NCBI GenBank assembly: GCA_002633275.1
Contig: NWBO01000053.1
Location: forward strand, 52,003-116,002
Reading direction: 5' to 3'
Length of the DNA: 64,000 nucleotides
DNA from: Bacteroidales bacterium Phil12
GTDB lineage: Bacteria; Bacteroidota; Bacteroidia; Bacteroidales; P3
Shown here: positions 7,566-16,823 of the stretch, piece after piece
Position numbering within the stretch: the stretch's first letter is position 1
How the letters are laid out: each line of letters opens with the position of its first letter
The notes under the pieces: generated by a model
Database searches by the model: none
The model's input: the letters and a program-made list of their open reading frames with translations, nothing else
What the model was told of the DNA's origin: nothing
Position numbers and translations under genes: made by a program

Positions 7566-9743
7566 TTACTTGCCGATGTACATCACAAAGTAGTTGTCAA
7601 TTTTTGCATTCTGATACAAAACGCCAACAGGATTGATTTGATTCATACGTTGATTCATTCTCATAGCATATTGCTGGCGAATCATCTCTGCATCTTCCTT
7701 AACGACACGTTTTGAAATATTATCAACATTAACAATATAAATACCGTTAAATCCTTTGACAGGTTTTAATAAACCTTTGTTCTTGGCAGATGAAATAGTT
7801 CCGATAACCTTAACCTCTGCACCTGCTTTACCATAATATGGAGTTGAGAAATCAATACCATAAGCCGAATCGATAACAACGCCTTTCTTGGCTGCTATAT
7901 TTTCGATTGTCTTGTTGGATTTTATCAAATTCTCAGCCTCTGCCATAAGTTGCTCAGCCTTTTTCTCAATCTTAACCAAACGTTCAAAGTTTGCGTCTTT
8001 TTTCAAAGTCTCCAAAGATATAAAACCTTTCTCTTGAATGCTCTTCAAACCAACAACAACAAACATATCGCGGAAATTATCAACATCTTGCAGTTCATAT
8101 ATTTCAGAAGCCAACTCACCTTCTTTTACTTTCTTACCGTATGCCCACGAAACTATTTCACGAGCGTATGGTGTGCCGTCCAATTGGTACGACATCTGAT
8201 TTATGTACGATGTATTGACGTTCAAAGATTGTTTTTGGGCTTGTTTTTCCATTGTCTCCACATCTTTTGCTTTTGATAAAAAGATATTGGCTTTATCTTT
8301 AACGTCGTTTATAGTCTTGTCGCTCGGACGAATACCCATTACAACGTGAGCAAGACGTATTTTGCTTTGCAATTGAGTTTTGTCTGTAACTTTGATGATA
8401 TAATCACCGGCACCGTCAGGACGATGATAAACAACAACACCGTTAATAGGAGTGCTTATAATGGATTGGAACATATCCTCCATTAAGTTACCGTCAGTAA
8501 TCCAACCTTGGTCGCCAAACTTATCTTTTGTCTGCGGATCGTCAGAGAATTTAGCAACATTCTCTTCAAATAACTTGGTGTCCTTGCTTATAACATTGTA
8601 TAAAGAATCCACAAGAGCCTTCTCTTGCTCAGGAGTACGTTTGATTTGTTCTGCACCAATTTTGTTGTTAAATACTGCAATGATAGAGAATTTTACAGAA
8701 TCTGGACGAGCCTGCTCACTCATAATCTTACCCATTACCCAATTGTTTCCAACTTGCGTAGGGGCGATGAAAGAGCCTGCACCCTTACCTGCCAAAACCG
8801 AGTCAGCGAAATAAGCGGTAACTGCACGATCAGTTCGTTTGTGATATGAACTATCGTATCTTGAATCAGATACAGAAGAAACAAAAGATTCCATTTCCTC
8901 GTTAGGAGTCGTTTGCATCTCGTCAAACAATTTAACGACGGAATCGTTTATAGCCTTAATGTCGGCTGGCGATGGCTGAACATCGAATTTAACGAAAGAA
9001 ACCTCTCTACCTTCTTCGTAAGCGATAAACTCATTTTTATGATCGTTGTAATATTTTTCGTAATCCTTGTCCGTAAGTTTGATTTTGCTATCGTCAATAG
9101 ACGCATAAGGAAGAATAACAAACCGTGTGTCCGCCGTTTGGTCATAAACATTACTCAAATGTTTAGCCATAGCCTTTGGCATATAGAAACTCTTCGCAAG
9201 AATCATACCGTATTTTTGTTGCATACGTTCATCGACAGCACTCTTTCTCATTTCCTGCCATGCAGCTTTTTGTTCGGGTTGCATCTTGTCATACTGCGAC
9301 ATAATCTGACGAACAGCCTGTGCATTGTATTGTCCGGTTGTCGGGTCGGTGAATTGTTGTCTTGCAATGTTTGAAATAAACGTTCCAAGGAACATATCAG
9401 TCAATTCGTCCTCACCAACAGTTATACCCAAAGCATCACATTCTCTTTTTATAAGTTTTTCACTTACAAGCTGGTTAAATGTCATTATCTTGGTTTGGAA
9501 AGACTGTTCCTGAGTCAATTTACCTTCGGGAGTTTGCTGACGCATTTGATTTTCAGTCATCTCACTGCGGGAGTTGTACTCATTTATATTGATGTCCATT
9601 CCGTCAATGGAAGCAACCTTGTTAGGCATTCCGCCGTCTCTGTTTCTTGTAAATAAGTCGCTGAAAATAAATGCAAGGATAGCAATTGCAACAATAGCCA
9701 CAGCCAATCCGCCTCTCTTTCTAATTCTACCAATTATAGCCAT
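7566..9743 (-). CDS. PpiD/SurA-like periplasmic folding factor with PPIC domain
   Basis: A 725-residue protein anchored by one N-terminal transmembrane helix (MAIIGRIRKRGGLAVAIVAIAILAFIF, about residues 12-31), with the rest in the periplasm. After it comes a helical SurA/PpiD-type N-terminal chaperone region (residues about 40-250), a central parvulin-type rotamase domain (around 340-460, with FGDQGWITDG), a second decayed parvulin-like part and a C-terminal segment. The family helps outer-membrane proteins fold. It stands alone with its own promoter (9792-9799) and terminator. Length fits the Bacteroidota PpiD-like proteins of about 700 residues. Confidence 0.88.
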   Translation of the reverse strand: MAIIGRIRKRGGLAVAIVAIAILAFIFSDLFTRNRDGGMPNKVASIDGMDININEYNSRSEMTENQMRQQTPEGKLTQEQSFQTKIMTFNQLVSEKLIKRECDALGITVGEDELTDMFLGTFISNIARQQFTDPTTGQYNAQAVRQIMSQYDKMQPEQKAAWQEMRKSAVDERMQQKYGMILAKSFYMPKAMAKHLSNVYDQTADTRFVILPYASIDDSKIKLTDKDYEKYYNDHKNEFIAYEEGREVSFVKFDVQPSPADIKAINDSVVKLFDEMQTTPNEEMESFVSSVSDSRYDSSYHKRTDRAVTAYFADSVLAGKGAGSFIAPTQVGNNWVMGKIMSEQARPDSVKFSIIAVFNNKIGAEQIKRTPEQEKALVDSLYNVISKDTKLFEENVAKFSDDPQTKDKFGDQGWITDGNLMEDMFQSIISTPINGVVVYHRPDGAGDYIIKVTDKTQLQSKIRLAHVVMGIRPSDKTINDVKDKANIFLSKAKDVETMEKQAQKQSLNVNTSYINQMSYQLDGTPYAREIVSWAYGKKVKEGELASEIYELQDVDNFRDMFVVVGLKSIQEKGFISLETLKKDANFERLVKIEKKAEQLMAEAENLIKSNKTIENIAAKKGVVIDSAYGIDFSTPYYGKAGAEVKVIGTISSAKNKGLLKPVKGFNGIYIVNVDNISKRVVKEDAEMIRQQYAMRMNQRMNQINPVGVLYQNAKIDNYFVMYIGK

Positions 9744-9791
9744 AATATTTTGTTTGATTTTTAGTTATTTTATTCCAAAAATTTAGAGGTG

Positions 9792-9799
9792 CAAAATTA
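9792..9799 (-). promoter_or_regulatory. -7 element for the PpiD-like gene
   Basis: TAATTTTG on the minus strand, about 50 bases before the start codon. Confidence 0.55.
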
Positions 9800-9872
9800 T
9801 AAATAATTTCTCGTAACGAAAAGTTTTATGAAAAAAAAATATAAAAAATATAGATTTTTCTGTTTTAATGCT

Positions 9873-9880
9873 TAATTTTG
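9873..9880 (+). promoter_or_regulatory. -7 element for ctpA
   Basis: TAATTTTG on the plus strand about 40 bases before the ATG at 9919; divergent from the PpiD-like promoter. Confidence 0.55.
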
Positions 9881-9918
9881 CCGAATGATTATTTAGGACA
9901 AAAATCGCTACACAGAAT

Positions 9919-11577
9919 ATGAAAAAATCAACTTTCACAATTACATTGATGCTTACGGCAATACTTTTGCCTGCTTGTGTTTTCGCACAAAAAAAAGAAA
10001 AAGAAGACAGAAGTTTTGAGCTATCAAAAAACATCGAAATTTTCTCTTCCGCCTACAAAACTTTGTATAATACCTACGTTGATGATATAAATGAGGGTGA
10101 TTTGATTAAAACAGCCATTGATGCAATGCTTGCAAAACTCGACCCATACACCAATTTCTATCCCGAAAGTGATTTGGAGGACGTAAAACTTCAACTTATG
10201 GGAGAATACGGAGGTATCGGTGCAACGATACATCAACAAGGAGAATACACCATAATAAGCGAGCCTTACGAGGGTATGCCTGCCTATGAAGCCGGACTAA
10301 AAGCGGGCGACAAGATTCTTGAAGTCAATGGACAAAAGGCAAAAGGCAAGAAAAACGACCAGGTAAGGGAGTTTCTGCGTGGTCAAGCCGGTTCGGACAT
10401 TACATTGAAAATCGAGCGAAACGGCGAAGAAAAAACCTTTAAGTTCAAACGCAAAGCCATATCCTTACCAAACGTTCCTTACAGCGGTATGATTTACGAC
10501 AACATCGGTTATATCAAGTTGAATGAATTTACAAAAGAGGCTTCGACCAATGTTTTGTCTGCGTTCAACAGTCTGAAAAAACAAGGCATGGCTGGTCTTA
10601 TCCTGGATTTGCGTGGAAACGGTGGCGGATTGTTAAACGAAGCCGTAAATATAGTAAATATCTTTGTGGATAAAGGTCAGACCGTTGTAACGACAAAAGG
10701 CAAGACGGCTAACAGAAATCAAACTTTCAAAACCACTCATAAAGCCGTCGATACCGAAATACCTATCATCGTTTTGACAGACCAAGGCTCGGCATCGGCT
10801 TCCGAAATCGTCAGCGGCTCATTACAAGATTTGGACAGAGCCGTTATCATGGGTCAAAGAACATTCGGTAAGGGATTGGTACAAAATGTATTTCCCCTTA
10901 TGTACAACACTCAGATGAAAGTTACCGTATCAAAATATTATATACCTTCGGGTCGCTGTATTCAGGCGATAGATTACTCCCATAGAGATGAACAAGGCAG
11001 AGCCAACAAAATACAAGATTCTTTGCGCACTGCATTCAAAACCAAAGGCGGACGAACTGTCTATGACGGCTATGGTATTGAACCCGACACATTATTGGAA
11101 ACCGAATATGCAAGTCAAATTTCCATTGCATTGTTATTAAAATTTCTGCCATTCGACTATGCAACCGAGTTTGTGAAAACACACCCTACCATTGCTCCTG
11201 CAAAAGACTTCTATATTACGGACGAAATATATGACGATTTTGTCAATTTCTTAAAAGACAAGGAATATAAATACACCACTCCTACCGAAGAAGGCATCAA
11301 AATCCTTATCGATAACGCCAAGAAAGAGAAGTGCGATGAAAACGTTACCAAACTTCTTGAAAACGCAAAGACACAAATAGAAACGGATAAGCAAAACGAC
11401 CTTTACAAACATAAAGAAGAGATAAAGGATATGCTTTTAAGCGAAATCGTGGTAAGATACTACAACCAAAAAGGCCGTGTAGAAGCCTTGTTGAAAAGAG
11501 ATAAAGAAGTTAAAGCGGCTGCCGACCTTTTGAAAGACACCAACGCTTATAACCTTATCCTTAAACCAAAAAAATAA
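9919..11577 (+). CDS. ctpA: C-terminal processing protease, S41 family
   Basis: A 552-residue exported protease. After a signal peptide (to about residue 24) come a helical N-terminal region, a PDZ domain (about 85-170, with GEYGGIGATI and AYEAGLKAGDKILEVNG) and the S41 protease core. The catalytic Ser293 lies in SASASE and Lys318 in FGKGLVQ, 25 residues apart as in CtpB and Prc. The family cleaves substrates at their C-termini in the periplasm. A Lys/Asp/Glu-rich helical tail of about 130 residues follows the core. The gene has its own promoter and is followed by a 21-base-period repeat array. Confidence 0.93.
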   Translation: MKKSTFTITLMLTAILLPACVFAQKKEKEDRSFELSKNIEIFSSAYKTLYNTYVDDINEGDLIKTAIDAMLAKLDPYTNFYPESDLEDVKLQLMGEYGGIGATIHQQGEYTIISEPYEGMPAYEAGLKAGDKILEVNGQKAKGKKNDQVREFLRGQAGSDITLKIERNGEEKTFKFKRKAISLPNVPYSGMIYDNIGYIKLNEFTKEASTNVLSAFNSLKKQGMAGLILDLRGNGGGLLNEAVNIVNIFVDKGQTVVTTKGKTANRNQTFKTTHKAVDTEIPIIVLTDQGSASASEIVSGSLQDLDRAVIMGQRTFGKGLVQNVFPLMYNTQMKVTVSKYYIPSGRCIQAIDYSHRDEQGRANKIQDSLRTAFKTKGGRTVYDGYGIEPDTLLETEYASQISIALLLKFLPFDYATEFVKTHPTIAPAKDFYITDEIYDDFVNFLKDKEYKYTTPTEEGIKILIDNAKKEKCDENVTKLLENAKTQIETDKQNDLYKHKEEIKDMLLSEIVVRYYNQKGRVEALLKRDKEVKAAADLLKDTNAYNLILKPKK

Positions 11578-11590
11578 TTTGCGTAAAAAA

Positions 11591-11679
11591 TTTATTAGTT
11601 TCACTAATCAATTTACCAATCATTAAAACTAATTTACTAATCATTGAGATTAAAAATTTAATTTGACTATTCAGTAAAA
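11591..11679. repeat. 21-base-period intergenic array, locus 1
   Basis: About four degenerate units such as TTTACCAATCATTAAAACTA and TTTACTAATCATTGAGATTA follow the ctpA stop. The spacing is 21-22 bases. This locus has the CACTAATCA flavour of the family described in the findings. Confidence 0.7.
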
Positions 11680-11750
11680 CAGGCACTAAAACGAACACAT
11701 AAAACGACACAAATATCAAAAATATCAATAACATTATAAAAACGACGAAA

Positions 11751-14222
11751 ATGAAGAAACTATTTTTAGCAACATTATTATTTATAACGACCTTAACGGT
11801 TTCGGCTCAAAATAACTTGACAAAACAAGAAAAAGAATATTTGGATTTCTTGTATGAATATATGCCGTTAAGTGATAAAGTGGATTACGATTCAGCGTTT
11901 TTCATTTCACAGGTTAAAACTGCAATCGAAGCCCGAAACACTTTTTCTTGGGGCAAGAAGATACCGGAAGATATTTTCAAGCATTTTGTTTTGGTTTATA
12001 GAGTCAATAACGAAAACCTTGACACCGCACGTATGGTTATGTTCCGTATGATAAAAGACAGAATCAAGAATATGTCTATGTACGACGCTGCTTTGGAAGT
12101 CAATCACTGGTGTCACGAATATGTAAATTACAAAGCATCTGACGGCAGAACCTCAGCACCTTTGGCATCCATGCGTACATCTTGGGGCAGATGCGGAGAA
12201 GAAAGTACTTTTACCGTAACGGCTTTGCGTAGCGTCGGTATTCCTGCTCGTCAGTGCTATACTCCACGTTGGGCGCATACAGACGACAACCATGCTTGGG
12301 TTGAAGTTTGGGTTGATGGCAAATGGTATCATCTTGGTGCATGCGAACCCGAAGCCAAGTTGAATGTAGGTTGGTTTGACGCTCCTTCAAAACGTGCCAT
12401 GATGGTTCATACAACCGTTTTCGGAAAATATAACGGCGATGAGGAAAAGAATTTTGTTTCCGATAAATACTCCAAAATCAATTTGCTTGGCAACTATGCT
12501 CCAACCAAGAAACTAACCGTTACCATCAAAGACGAAAGCGGCAACAACGTCAAGGGAGCAACCGTAAGTTTTGGTCTTTACAATTACGCCGAATACTATC
12601 CTCTTGCAAAGATAAAAACCAATGACGAAGGCAAGGCTACTCTTACTACGGGCTATGGTGATTTGATGATTTGGGCAAAAACATCCATTGCTTACGCTCA
12701 AAAGCAAGCATTTGCTGCCGATACTGCAATTACCATCACTATCAAAAAAGATTTTATCCAAAAAGACAAAACCTATACCAACATTCAAACTCTTACTCCT
12801 CCCAAACCAATCAACGTTACTCCATTGAACGCTGCCTTGGTTAAGAAGAACAATGAGCGTTTGACCAAGGAAGATGAGATACGCAATGCTTACATAAAAA
12901 CATTTCCCCAAAGTGATGACGAATTAATCAAAAACTCTTGGGGTAACTATGAACAAATCCAAAAAGTGTTGGATAGCAACCACCCACTTGCACGAAAAAT
13001 GCTTGGTATGGTTTATGAAAAAGATTTAAGAGACGGAGAATACGAAGTGTTTATGGATCATCTGAACAATATCAAAGAAGGCGAGACGAGTGAGTATGTC
13101 ATCAATCCTCGTATCGCATTGGAAAAACTTACTCCGTGGCGTAGTTTCATTAGAAAGTATTTCGACAATATCCGTTATGTGTTTGCAAACGGTAACGATG
13201 TCTCGGAATGGGTTCGTTTGAATATAAGAATAAATCCTACCGATAATTATTACGGTGTTCCTATCTCTCCTATCGGTGTTTTGAAATCTCGACAAAGCGA
13301 TGAGCATTCAAGAGAAATTCTTTTCGTTGCAATATGCAGAAGTTTCGGTATTCAGTCGCGTTATGAGTGGGCTACGGGTCGTGCTCAATGGAGAAAAGAC
13401 GAAAACTCCGCTTGGCAATACGGCTTTAAGAAACTTAACAAAAAAGAAAGTAATGACTGTTTGCTTGTTGTCCATAACGACGAAAACAATGCCATTAAAC
13501 CGGAATATTATATGCAATTTACAATCCAGAAATTCATCGACAACGAGTTTCAAACATTGGATTACGAATATGAACCGCATTTTGCGAAACTTCCCGACAC
13601 TGTTGATTTAAGCGAGGGCTTGTATCGTATTATGGTTGGCAATCGTACTTCCTCGGGTAAGGTTCAAGTGAGTGAGACTTACTTTACTTTGAAATCTGGT
13701 ACTACGACAGATGTTACCATTACCATACCGGAAGCCAACGAAGATATTACCAACTACGGTAAAGTTAATCTTAACGAAAGTTTCAAGCAGATCTTTCCAA
13801 AACAATCCAATAATCAAAAGACTCAAAACATCAAAGCCCTTGCAGATAAGAGCAAAGCAATAGTTTTGGCGATAATCGACCCGTACAAAGAGCCTTCTCG
13901 TCATTTGCTTGTCGATATTGCAAAAAGCAATGAGGCTTTTGACAAAGAAAAAGATGTGTATTTGATTTTGGTTTTGAACGAGAGTCAATTGAATGGCGAC
14001 TTTTCAACGGACGTATTCCCGACACTGCCGGAAAATACTCTTGTGCTTGTGGATAGCAAATTCACATTGGAAAAAGAAATAATAAACAAGACCAATTTAC
14101 GTTTCTCAGGAGAATACCCGATACTGACGGTAATCGACAAAGATGAAGTAATCTATATGTCGCAAGGCTATAAGATTTCTTCACAAGAGGAGGTGCTTAA
14201 AGTTATTAAGAAAATAAGATGA
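11751..14222 (+). CDS. Exported transglutaminase-fold protein with duplicated core and thioredoxin-like tail
   Basis: An 823-residue protein with a signal peptide (to about residue 19). Residues about 110-215 form a transglutaminase-like core with Cys148 in GRCGEEST and His181 in DDNHAW; the usual Asp position reads LGACEPE, so Glu199 may take its place. A carboxypeptidase-regulatory-like beta domain follows (about 250-330, LTVTIKDESGNNVKGATVSF). Around residues 500-560 a second core-like stretch (SDEHSREILFVAICRSFG, then IQSRYEWATG) lacks the Cys. The last 120 residues look thioredoxin-like but have no CxxC. The function may be proteolysis or cross-linking of glycoprotein or peptide substrates. 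It overlaps the next gene by four bases (ATGA). Confidence 0.8.
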   Translation: MKKLFLATLLFITTLTVSAQNNLTKQEKEYLDFLYEYMPLSDKVDYDSAFFISQVKTAIEARNTFSWGKKIPEDIFKHFVLVYRVNNENLDTARMVMFRMIKDRIKNMSMYDAALEVNHWCHEYVNYKASDGRTSAPLASMRTSWGRCGEESTFTVTALRSVGIPARQCYTPRWAHTDDNHAWVEVWVDGKWYHLGACEPEAKLNVGWFDAPSKRAMMVHTTVFGKYNGDEEKNFVSDKYSKINLLGNYAPTKKLTVTIKDESGNNVKGATVSFGLYNYAEYYPLAKIKTNDEGKATLTTGYGDLMIWAKTSIAYAQKQAFAADTAITITIKKDFIQKDKTYTNIQTLTPPKPINVTPLNAALVKKNNERLTKEDEIRNAYIKTFPQSDDELIKNSWGNYEQIQKVLDSNHPLARKMLGMVYEKDLRDGEYEVFMDHLNNIKEGETSEYVINPRIALEKLTPWRSFIRKYFDNIRYVFANGNDVSEWVRLNIRINPTDNYYGVPISPIGVLKSRQSDEHSREILFVAICRSFGIQSRYEWATGRAQWRKDENSAWQYGFKKLNKKESNDCLLVVHNDENNAIKPEYYMQFTIQKFIDNEFQTLDYEYEPHFAKLPDTVDLSEGLYRIMVGNRTSSGKVQVSETYFTLKSGTTTDVTITIPEANEDITNYGKVNLNESFKQIFPKQSNNQKTQNIKALADKSKAIVLAIIDPYKEPSRHLLVDIAKSNEAFDKEKDVYLILVLNESQLNGDFSTDVFPTLPENTLVLVDSKFTLEKEIINKTNLRFSGEYPILTVIDKDEVIYMSQGYKISSQEEVLKVIKKIR

Positions 14223-14932
14223 AAAAACAACTAACGTTCATATTGTTGTCGCTGTTCAGCATAACTCTGTTCTCACAAATAGAGTACGGATACGAACGTC
14301 CGAAGAGTTCTACCGACCCGTGGAAATTCGGTATCACGGGCGGAGTTTCTTGGGACTGGATTAATCAACAAAACGGCATTCAAAAAAAGATAGGTTGGCG
14401 AGCAGGAATCAGCGGAGAGAAACATTTGGTTTATAATATTTATTTCCGCCCTGCGTTAAACTTCGTTAAGAAAGGTTTTTTGTGTGATATAGAAAACAAT
14501 TTCAAAAACGATGTCAATGCCTATCTTGTTCAAGTGGAATTGAACTTTGAATTGAAGTTCGGCAACGAATACAAAGGACGTGGTTTTCTTTGCTATTTTG
14601 CTCCTTTCTTTTCTTACGGAGTAGGTGGCAAAAGCACATTAACCAATCAAAATCCTATAAATCCCGGCAACCCTGATTTACCGCCCGAAAACTATATGGT
14701 ACCTATCGAATACAGTACCTTTTATGAGGATAGGGATAAACTGAAAAACCTCAGCTTTGCCAAAGAAGACGTGGGCTTTATCTTGGGGGTGGGTTACGAT
14801 ATTAACCACAATATCGAATTGAATTTCAATTACACTTTGGGATTTATCAACATTGGTGCGTATAACAATTTCCGTTGGCAGAATTTGAATTTTTCTCTTA
14901 CATATTTCTTCTCCAACGGCAAGCGTAGATAA
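14219..14932 (+). CDS. Outer-membrane beta-barrel protein
   Basis: A 237-residue protein with a signal peptide (MKKQLTFILLSLFSITLFSQ) and alternating hydrophobic strands: GITGGVSWDWI, KIGWRAGISGE, YFRPALNFV, YLVQVELNFELKFG, FILGVGYDINHNIELNFNYTLGF. It resembles PorT/outer-membrane protein beta-barrel families. The start overlaps the stop of the transglutaminase-like gene (ATGA), so the two are translationally coupled and the barrel may help display or export that protein. It is unrelated in sequence to the barrels at the window start. Confidence 0.75.
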   Translation: MKKQLTFILLSLFSITLFSQIEYGYERPKSSTDPWKFGITGGVSWDWINQQNGIQKKIGWRAGISGEKHLVYNIYFRPALNFVKKGFLCDIENNFKNDVNAYLVQVELNFELKFGNEYKGRGFLCYFAPFFSYGVGGKSTLTNQNPINPGNPDLPPENYMVPIEYSTFYEDRDKLKNLSFAKEDVGFILGVGYDINHNIELNFNYTLGFINIGAYNNFRWQNLNFSLTYFFSNGKRR

Positions 14933-14984
14933 CGCAGCGATGTGAGAGACTACAACAATAATATTAAACATCAACGCAACGATT

Positions 14985-16823
14985 ATGGAAGCCGTCTTAA
15001 CTGCCGAACACTTATACAAATCTTTTGGCGACAAGGTAATTTTTGAAGACCTATCCTTTGGAGTCAATAAAGGTCAGAAAATTGCTTTGATTGGTCGTAA
15101 CGGCGAGGGTAAAAGTACCCTTTTGAATATGCTGTTCGACGAAAGGGAGAGAGATAAAGGCGATGTTATTTTCAATTCCAACGCTTACCCTTCATATCTT
15201 CCCCAAAAGACTTGGAAAGATGACGATATTTCCATTATGGACGAGTTACTGCTATCGTATTCATCGCACGAAGAAGACAAAGAATCCTTTATCGCAAGGG
15301 CTAATCAGATGATGTTCGCTTTTGGGCTAACGGATTTGAATAAACATATCAATCTGCTATCGGGTGGCGAACAGAAAAAGGTTGCATTGGCAAAAGTATT
15401 ATTGAAGAACTCCCAGTTTTATGTTCTTGACGAGCCGACCAACCATTTGGATATGGATATGATTGCTTGGCTCGAAAACTATCTGATAAAGAAAAACACA
15501 ACGCTTTTGATAGTTACCCACGACAGGGATTTTATAGACAAAGTCTGCACTGATATTTACGAATTATACAAAGGTCAAATATCGAAGTACAATTGTGATA
15601 GGCACGAAAACGTTGCTTTGTTCGATTATTTTTTAGAAAAGAAAGAAGAACGTGCCGCACTGTTGAAAGCCGAGATTGATAAAGCGAGAAATCTTTATAC
15701 GCGAGAATTGGATTGGATTAACCGTATGCCGCAAGCAAGAGGTACAAAGAGCAAAAAACGTATAGCGAATTTCAGTTCGATAAAAGAAAAGGCTTTTCAA
15801 AAACAAGAAAAAGAGCAAGAAAAACTATCCGTTGTCGAAAACAGAATAGGCAAGAAAATTCTTGAAATAAACAGTATCTGTAAAAGTTTTCAAGAGGATA
15901 AGCCGCTTATTAAAGATTTTTCTTACACATTCAAAAAGGGCGACAAAATTGCTATCATCGGACATAACGGTTGTGGTAAGACGACGCTTTTGAATATCCT
16001 TATGGATAAGGAAAAACAAGACAGCGGAACGATAATAAAAGGCGAGACAATAAATTTCGGATACTATCAACAGAAAGGACTGCAAGAAGACCCGACCAAA
16101 CGAGTTATAGATATAATCAAAGACGAAGCCGAGTCCATTACCATTCAAAACGAAGGCAAGAAATATGATATGTCGGCGTCTTCATTTTTGGAGAAATTCG
16201 GATTTAACAAGGATATGCAGTTTCATCAATACGGATTGTTGTCGGGTGGAGAAAAACGCCGTTTGTATCTATTGAAAACACTGATAAAGAATCCTAATTT
16301 TCTGATATTGGACGAACCTACCAACGATTTGGATATTTATTCATTGCTTACGTTGGAAGAGTTTTTGACTAACTATAAAGGCTGTCTGCTTTTGGTTTCT
16401 CACGATAAGAGATTTATTGAAAACATATCTCAACACCATTATTTTGTTTTTGAACAAGGTGGTAAAATCAAAGATTTATATATTCCTTACTCCGATTACT
16501 TGAAACAAAAAAAGCAAGACCAAAAACAAACCTCCTCTTCCACTGAAACAATGCCTAACGATTACGAACTGCAAAAGCAACAAAAGGCACAGCAACGCAA
16601 AGCCAACAAACTGTCGTTCAAAGAACAGAAACTATTGGAAGAAATAGAGAAGTCGCTACCACTTTTAGAGCAGAAAAAAGAAGATTTAACGCAAAAACTC
16701 TCTTCGGGTGAGTTATCCAACGACGAACTGCTCAAAGCGGGAGAAGAGTTACAACAAATAATTTCTCAAATCGAAGAAAAAGAACTCATTTGGTTGGAAT
16801 TAAGCGAAAGGATAAGCCAATGA
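14985..16823 (+). CDS. ABC-F family ATPase, Uup-like
   Basis: A 612-residue soluble protein with two ATP-binding cassettes and no membrane domain. Walker A GRNGEGKS at 37-44, signature LSGGEQKK and LDEPTNHLD in the first cassette; a second Walker A GHNGCGKT, signature LSGGEKRR and LDEPTNDLD in the second. A C-terminal charged coiled coil of about 100 residues (from PNDYELQKQQKAQQRK) is typical of Uup. ABC-F proteins act on the ribosome or, for Uup, on DNA structures and late ribosome assembly. It overlaps aroB by four bases (ATGA). A single 21-base-repeat-like unit (AATATTAAACATCAACG) lies in its 5' leader at 14960-14976. Confidence 0.92.
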   Translation: MEAVLTAEHLYKSFGDKVIFEDLSFGVNKGQKIALIGRNGEGKSTLLNMLFDERERDKGDVIFNSNAYPSYLPQKTWKDDDISIMDELLLSYSSHEEDKESFIARANQMMFAFGLTDLNKHINLLSGGEQKKVALAKVLLKNSQFYVLDEPTNHLDMDMIAWLENYLIKKNTTLLIVTHDRDFIDKVCTDIYELYKGQISKYNCDRHENVALFDYFLEKKEERAALLKAEIDKARNLYTRELDWINRMPQARGTKSKKRIANFSSIKEKAFQKQEKEQEKLSVVENRIGKKILEINSICKSFQEDKPLIKDFSYTFKKGDKIAIIGHNGCGKTTLLNILMDKEKQDSGTIIKGETINFGYYQQKGLQEDPTKRVIDIIKDEAESITIQNEGKKYDMSASSFLEKFGFNKDMQFHQYGLLSGGEKRRLYLLKTLIKNPNFLILDEPTNDLDIYSLLTLEEFLTNYKGCLLLVSHDKRFIENISQHHYFVFEQGGKIKDLYIPYSDYLKQKKQDQKQTSSSTETMPNDYELQKQQKAQQRKANKLSFKEQKLLEEIEKSLPLLEQKKEDLTQKLSSGELSNDELLKAGEELQQIISQIEEKELIWLELSERISQ

